From: Actinomycetes bacterium
GTDB lineage: Bacteria; Actinomycetota; Acidimicrobiia; Acidimicrobiales; UBA8190
Length of the DNA: 34,881 nucleotides
Assembly (NCBI GenBank): GCA_021826725.1
Contig: JAKAYQ010000012.1
Span: 1 to 34,881 of the forward strand
Direction of reading: 5' to 3'
Shown: one piece after another, positions 31,755 to 34,881 of the stretch
How positions within the stretch are numbered: position 1 is the stretch's first letter
How the letters are laid out: each line of letters opens with the position of its first letter
Translations under genes and position numbers: made by a program
Notes under the pieces: generated by a model
The model's input: the letters and a program-made list of their open reading frames with translations, nothing else
The model's database searches: none
What the model was told of the DNA's origin: nothing

Positions 31755-32810
31755 TCAGGCCACAGCGATCGTGTCGTCGAGGAAGACGTCCTGCACCGCG
31801 TTGAGCAACGCGACCCCTTCCGCTAGCGGCCGCTGGAATGCCTTGCGGCCGACGATCAGCCCGGTCCCACCGGCGCGCTTGTTGATCACGGCGGTGCGAA
31901 CAGCCTGGCCGAGGTCGTCGGCGCCCTTCGACTCACCGCCGGAATTGATCAGTCCGATCCTGCCCGCGTAGCAGTTCACCACCTGCCACCGAGTCAGGTC
32001 GATGGGATGGTCGCTCGTAAGCCGGTCGTAGACGAGGGGGTCGGTCTTACCGAAGCCGAGGGCCCGATAGCCGCCGTTGCAGTCGGGCTGCTTCTGCTTG
32101 ATGAGGTCCGCTTCGATGGTGACGCCGAGATGGTTGGCCTGTCCGGTGAGGTCGGCAGCGAGATGGTAGTCGGCCTCGGCCGTCTTGAACGCGGGGTTTC
32201 GGAGGTAGCACCACAGCACGGTGAACAAGCCGTGCCGGTGCGCCTCGGCGAACGCCGCGGACACCTCCTGGAGCTGCCGATCGCTCTCTTTGCTGCCGAA
32301 GTAGATCGTGGCCCCGACACCCATGGCCCCGAGGTCGACCGCCTGCTGCACGGATCCGAACATCACCTCGTCGTAGGTGTTGGGAAAGTGCAGGAAGTCG
32401 TTGTGGTTGAGCTTGACGATGAACGGGATGCGGTGCGCCCACCGGCGCGCTACTGCGCCGAGACCGCCCAACGTCGTAGCAATGGCGGAACAGCCGCCTT
32501 CGACCGCGAGCTCGCAGAGACGACCCGGGTCGAAATACGCGGGGTTCTTGGCGAAGCTCGCAGCGCCCGAGTGCTCCACACCCTGGTCCACCGGAAGAAT
32601 GGAGAGGTAACCGGTACCACCCAGTCGGCCGGTGCCGAACACGGCCGCCAGGTTGCGCACCACCGGGATGGGGCGGTCGGTGTCGAGAAACACCCGGTCG
32701 ATGAAGTCGGGGCCGGGCAGGGTGAGGTCGCCGGCGCGCACGCCCACGCACTCGTGGCCGAGCAACGACTCTGTCTCGTCGCCCAGCAGCGCCGCGATGT
32801 CGGTGGTCAC
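31755..32810 (-). CDS. fbaB: Class I fructose-bisphosphate aldolase (FbaB/DhnA type)
   Basis: Reversible cleavage of fructose-1,6-bisphosphate to GAP and DHAP in glycolysis/gluconeogenesis by a Schiff-base mechanism. The 351-residue length equals that of E. coli FbaB. Matching segments are [81 protein letters not shown] (with the probable Schiff-base lysine region), [15 protein letters not shown] and [19 protein letters not shown] chose GTG 32810 because GAGGAGA is 8 nt upstream; a longer frame lacks similarity. Neighbour korA may share carbon-flow control, but the gap suggests separate transcription. Confidence 0.95.
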   Translation of the reverse strand: MTTDIAALLGDETESLLGHECVGVRAGDLTLPGPDFIDRVFLDTDRPIPVVRNLAAVFGTGRLGGTGYLSILPVDQGVEHSGAASFAKNPAYFDPGRLCELAVEGGCSAIATTLGGLGAVARRWAHRIPFIVKLNHNDFLHFPNTYDEVMFGSVQQAVDLGAMGVGATIYFGSKESDRQLQEVSAAFAEAHRHGLFTVLWCYLRNPAFKTAEADYHLAADLTGQANHLGVTIEADLIKQKQPDCNGGYRALGFGKTDPLVYDRLTSDHPIDLTRWQVVNCYAGRIGLINSGGESKGADDLGQAVRTAVINKRAGGTGLIVGRKAFQRPLAEGVALLNAVQDVFLDDTIAVA

Positions 32811-33011
32811 GGGTCGGGTCTCCTCTACGATCGTCGAACGGGTCGGGCCCCAGCCGGGCCTATGCGGAAACCACTCGCCGACGGCACCTTCCGCCCAGGA
32901 GACCGCCGGTATGGCCATGGCACAGGACCACCAGGTGATCGTACCCGGGCCCCTTCCGTATGGCGCAACAGCGCATGGCGGCCAAGCGACGCTGGCGGCA
33001 CCCTGCTCGGA

Positions 33012-33070
33012 TCAGGGCGGACCCGACGGGTCAGGGCGGACCCGACGGGTCAGGGCGGACCCGACGGGTC
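33012..33070. repeat. 19-bp tandem repeat x3 containing perfect dyads
   Basis: TCAGGGCGGACCCGACGGG repeats at 33012, 33031 and 33050. Each unit gives the perfect dyad GACCCG-A-CGGGTC (33020-33032, 33039-33051, 33058-33070). The third dyad overlaps the TPR-gene stop (33069-33071), and the array lies about 200 bp upstream of fbaB. Confidence 0.88.
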
Positions 33071-34881
33071 AGGGGCTGGGCGCTGCCCGGGGAGCATCGG
33101 CAATCTCCCCGAGCGTGACCACCGACCGACGGTCCCGCTCGGTCGGCGCGACCGTCCCAAGGGCAGCCAAACGCGAAACGGCATCGGCCATCTCGGGATC
33201 GGCAACGACAACCCGGGCGAAGAGCTCCCGAGCCCGAGGGATGTCGCCGGCCCGCTCGCACAGGTCGGCCAGCAGGTACCACTGACGCACGTGCCGGTCT
33301 CCAGGCCGACGCAGGTCCCGGGCCGCCCCCGCTCCGAGCAGTAGCTCGATCGCCTCCGCCAGCTTGTCCTGCTCGGCCAGATCGGCAGCGAACACCAGCC
33401 GGCCCTCGACGAGAACGTCGGCGCCAGGAGACGCCTCCCGCAACTGGTCCCAGAGCTCACGAACCCGGCGATGATGGCCGAGGGCCCGGTGACAGTCCAT
33501 CAGCACTGGCAACTGGCTCGGATCGTCGCCTTCCAGGTCTGACGCTGCTGTCAGGTGCCGTATGGCGTCGCGCCACCGACCGAGCCGGTAGCAGACGAGA
33601 CCGTGCAGCTCCCGGGCCGCAGCGGACTCAGGCACCTCGTCTACCAGGACACGCGAGATCCGCAGCGCATCGAGATACCGATCGCGCTCGTACGCCCGGG
33701 CCGCAGCGGCAAGCCGGTCGCCGAGCTTGGCACCGCGATCGGAACCGACAGCGGACGACAGCTGGTGGACCACCTCAGGGGGAAGGTCGGTCCCGCCGGA
33801 GCCCCGGCTTCGCTGACTCCCCGTCGCTGTGCCTGGAGTCCCACCAGACCACCGAGCATCCGTGCGACCCCTGCTGTCGGGCGCCTGGACGGCCCCACCG
33901 ATGTGACGATTGCCCACGCCGTCGTCGCCAGTCGCATCGTTGGCACCGTCGTCGAGCTCGTCGCTGTCGTCGATGTCGTCGAGGATCCACACCTCTTCGA
34001 ACGGCTCAGGCCGTGCTGTCATCCGGCTGGGACGATCAGGCCCTTGTGGACGCGACTCGCCAGCAGCATCCTGCAGGAGCGCCCGACCTCCGTGTCGAGC
34101 CACACTCCCCCATCCACGCCCGGCAACAGGTGACGGCTCGACGGCCGGCTCGCTCGACTCAGCCTGCGAACGGCGGCCTGCCGCCGTTCCACCCGAACGT
34201 GGATCCGGGCCCGGGCCAGCCCACGGTCCACGGCCGGGTGGGCGCGCCGTCTCGCCCTGTTCCTCAACGCCTGCCCAGGGCGGGCGCACTCGATTCTCGG
34301 AGCTCCAGCGTTCGGCACTCCGACCGCCGTCACTGGCCTCAGAGGACCGGCGCAACGCGGCACTTCCGCTGTCGGAACGACCTCCGTTCCCGCCGCCTCT
34401 ACCCCGGTCCGGAGCAGGACGCACGCCATCAGCGCGTCGCCCCTGCCCGCCGGAAGAGCGATAGCCGCCGGAACGGGGGCTGTCGCCACCAGAGCGGTAG
34501 CCGCCGTCGCCGCGGTCGGGACGCCCGCCGTAGCCGCCGGAACGCGGGCTGTCGCCACCAGAGCGGCGCCCGCCGGAACGGGGGCTGTCGCCACCAGAGC
34601 GGTACCCACCGTCACCGCGGTCGGGACGCCCGCCGTAGCCGCCGGAACGGGGGCTGTCGCCACCAGAGCGGCGCCCGCCGTCGCCGCGGTCGGGACGCCC
34701 GCCGTAGCCACCGGAACGCGGGCTGTCTCCACCAGAGCGGTAGCCGCCGGAACGCGGGCTGTCGCCACCTGCACGGTACCCACCAGAACTTCGGTCGGGT
34801 CGTCCGCCGTAGCCGCCGGAACGGGGGCTGTCTCCACCAGAGCGGTAGCCGCCGGAACGCGGGCTGTCTCCACCAGAGCGG
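33069..34881 (-). CDS. TPR protein with Arg/Gly/Tyr-rich repeat N-terminus (N-terminus beyond window)
   Basis: At least 603 residues; the start lies beyond the right edge. The visible N-terminal part (about 150 residues) consists of eight copies of R(S/A)GGDSPRSGG, alternating with GGRPDRGDGG spacers. A basic, disordered linker follows, then an acidic stretch (ILDDIDDSDELDDG) and a C-terminal domain of about 240 residues made of tetratricopeptide-like helices (LGDRLAAAARAYERDRYLDALRISRVLVDEVPE, YRLGRWRDAIRHLTAASDL, ARELFARVVVADPEMADAVSRLAALG). Similar TPR domains occur widely in actinobacteria without known function. RGG/YRSGG-like repeats suggest RNA binding or condensation, which is inference. 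The gene sits upstream of fbaB. Confidence 0.85.
   Translation of the reverse strand, partial: RSGGDSPRSGGYRSGGDSPRSGGYGGRPDRSSGGYRAGGDSPRSGGYRSGGDSPRSGGYGGRPDRGDGGRRSGGDSPRSGGYGGRPDRGDGGYRSGGDSPRSGGRRSGGDSPRSGGYGGRPDRGDGGYRSGGDSPRSGGYRSSGGQGRRADGVRPAPDRGRGGGNGGRSDSGSAALRRSSEASDGGRSAERWSSENRVRPPWAGVEEQGETARPPGRGPWAGPGPDPRSGGTAAGRRSQAESSEPAVEPSPVAGRGWGSVARHGGRALLQDAAGESRPQGPDRPSRMTARPEPFEEVWILDDIDDSDELDDGANDATGDDGVGNRHIGGAVQAPDSRGRTDARWSGGTPGTATGSQRSRGSGGTDLPPEVVHQLSSAVGSDRGAKLGDRLAAAARAYERDRYLDALRISRVLVDEVPESAAARELHGLVCYRLGRWRDAIRHLTAASDLEGDDPSQLPVLMDCHRALGHHRRVRELWDQLREASPGADVLVEGRLVFAADLAEQDKLAEAIELLLGAGAARDLRRPGDRHVRQWYLLADLCERAGDIPRARELFARVVVADPEMADAVSRLAALGTVAPTERDRRSVVTLGEIADAPRAAPSP
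34437..34881 (-). repeat. Coding repeat array (RSGGDSPRSGG units) in the TPR gene
   Basis: Eight units of 33 bp core with 3-bp or 33-36-bp linkers, strongly conserved at DNA level, with mostly silent differences between copies (e.g. CCCCGT/CCGCGT). The other five frames are also open or nearly so, giving spurious Ala/Thr/Val-rich readings. Confidence 0.9.

Noticed and set aside
34019-34873. A minus-strand frame rich in Val/Ala/Thr repeats
   Set aside because: Alternative frame of the DSPRSGG coding repeat; the TPR frame continues through the same DNA with Arg/Gly-rich repeats and mostly silent changes.

Overview
The window is GC-rich DNA with strong G/C at third codon positions. It looks like a chromosome segment of a high-GC actinobacterium, probably of the Acidimicrobiia type. 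The placement rests on three things: the gcvH-garA-ftsR-DUF151 order near a CDP-alcohol phosphatidyltransferase, which is also found at Mycobacterium tuberculosis Rv1822-Rv1829; a KorAB 2-oxoacid:ferredoxin oxidoreductase; and the very common leaderless pattern TAnnnT, then 6-9 nt, then RTG. No insertion sequence, tRNA, rRNA, prophage or CRISPR was seen.

Layout. 1-5153 (minus): gntR, then a fused four-cluster ferredoxin/NrfD membrane subunit, then a molybdopterin oxidoreductase that runs off the left edge. This looks like a self-regulated operon for a cytoplasm-facing quinone-linked molybdoenzyme. 5324-9336: an MshB-like deacetylase, a small DUF4499/TMEM254-like membrane protein, a FadD2-like acyl-CoA ligase and a TetR regulator. 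9828-13665: thiD, a long repeat-filled gap, a single-pass membrane protein, and a convergent GT87-type mannosyltransferase. 13850-17855: an S9 peptidase divergent from an AcuI-type reductase, then a DUF4232 lipoprotein. 18034-24460 (minus): pgsA-like gene, ManC/phosphomannomutase fusion, gcvH, garA (FHA with zinc ribbon), ftsR and the DUF151 nuclease. 24795-28048: an MFS exporter convergent with a MerR regulator, then a DUF1015 gene. 28455-34881 (minus): a TPR protein with an Arg/Gly/Tyr-rich repeat N-terminus (cut by the right edge), class I aldolase fbaB, korA and korB.

The genes fit an aerobic or facultative heterotroph with ferredoxin-linked 2-oxoglutarate oxidation (korAB, possibly touched by GarA signalling), mannose-based envelope synthesis (ManC/PMM, GT87, pgsA), probable mycothiol-type chemistry and fatty-acid activation. 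The most unusual layer is non-coding or low-complexity. There are many short perfect tandem arrays (8 bp x9, 14 bp x7, 17 bp x4, 19 bp x3, 57 bp x3, a 66-bp direct repeat), mostly at gene 3' ends or gene borders, with some translated into Gly-rich inserts. There is also a pseudoknot-like leader before the DUF4232 lipoprotein and a repressor dyad between the -35 and -10 of the leaderless gntR promoter. No whole new system is proved by the sequence alone; the leads are listed as findings.
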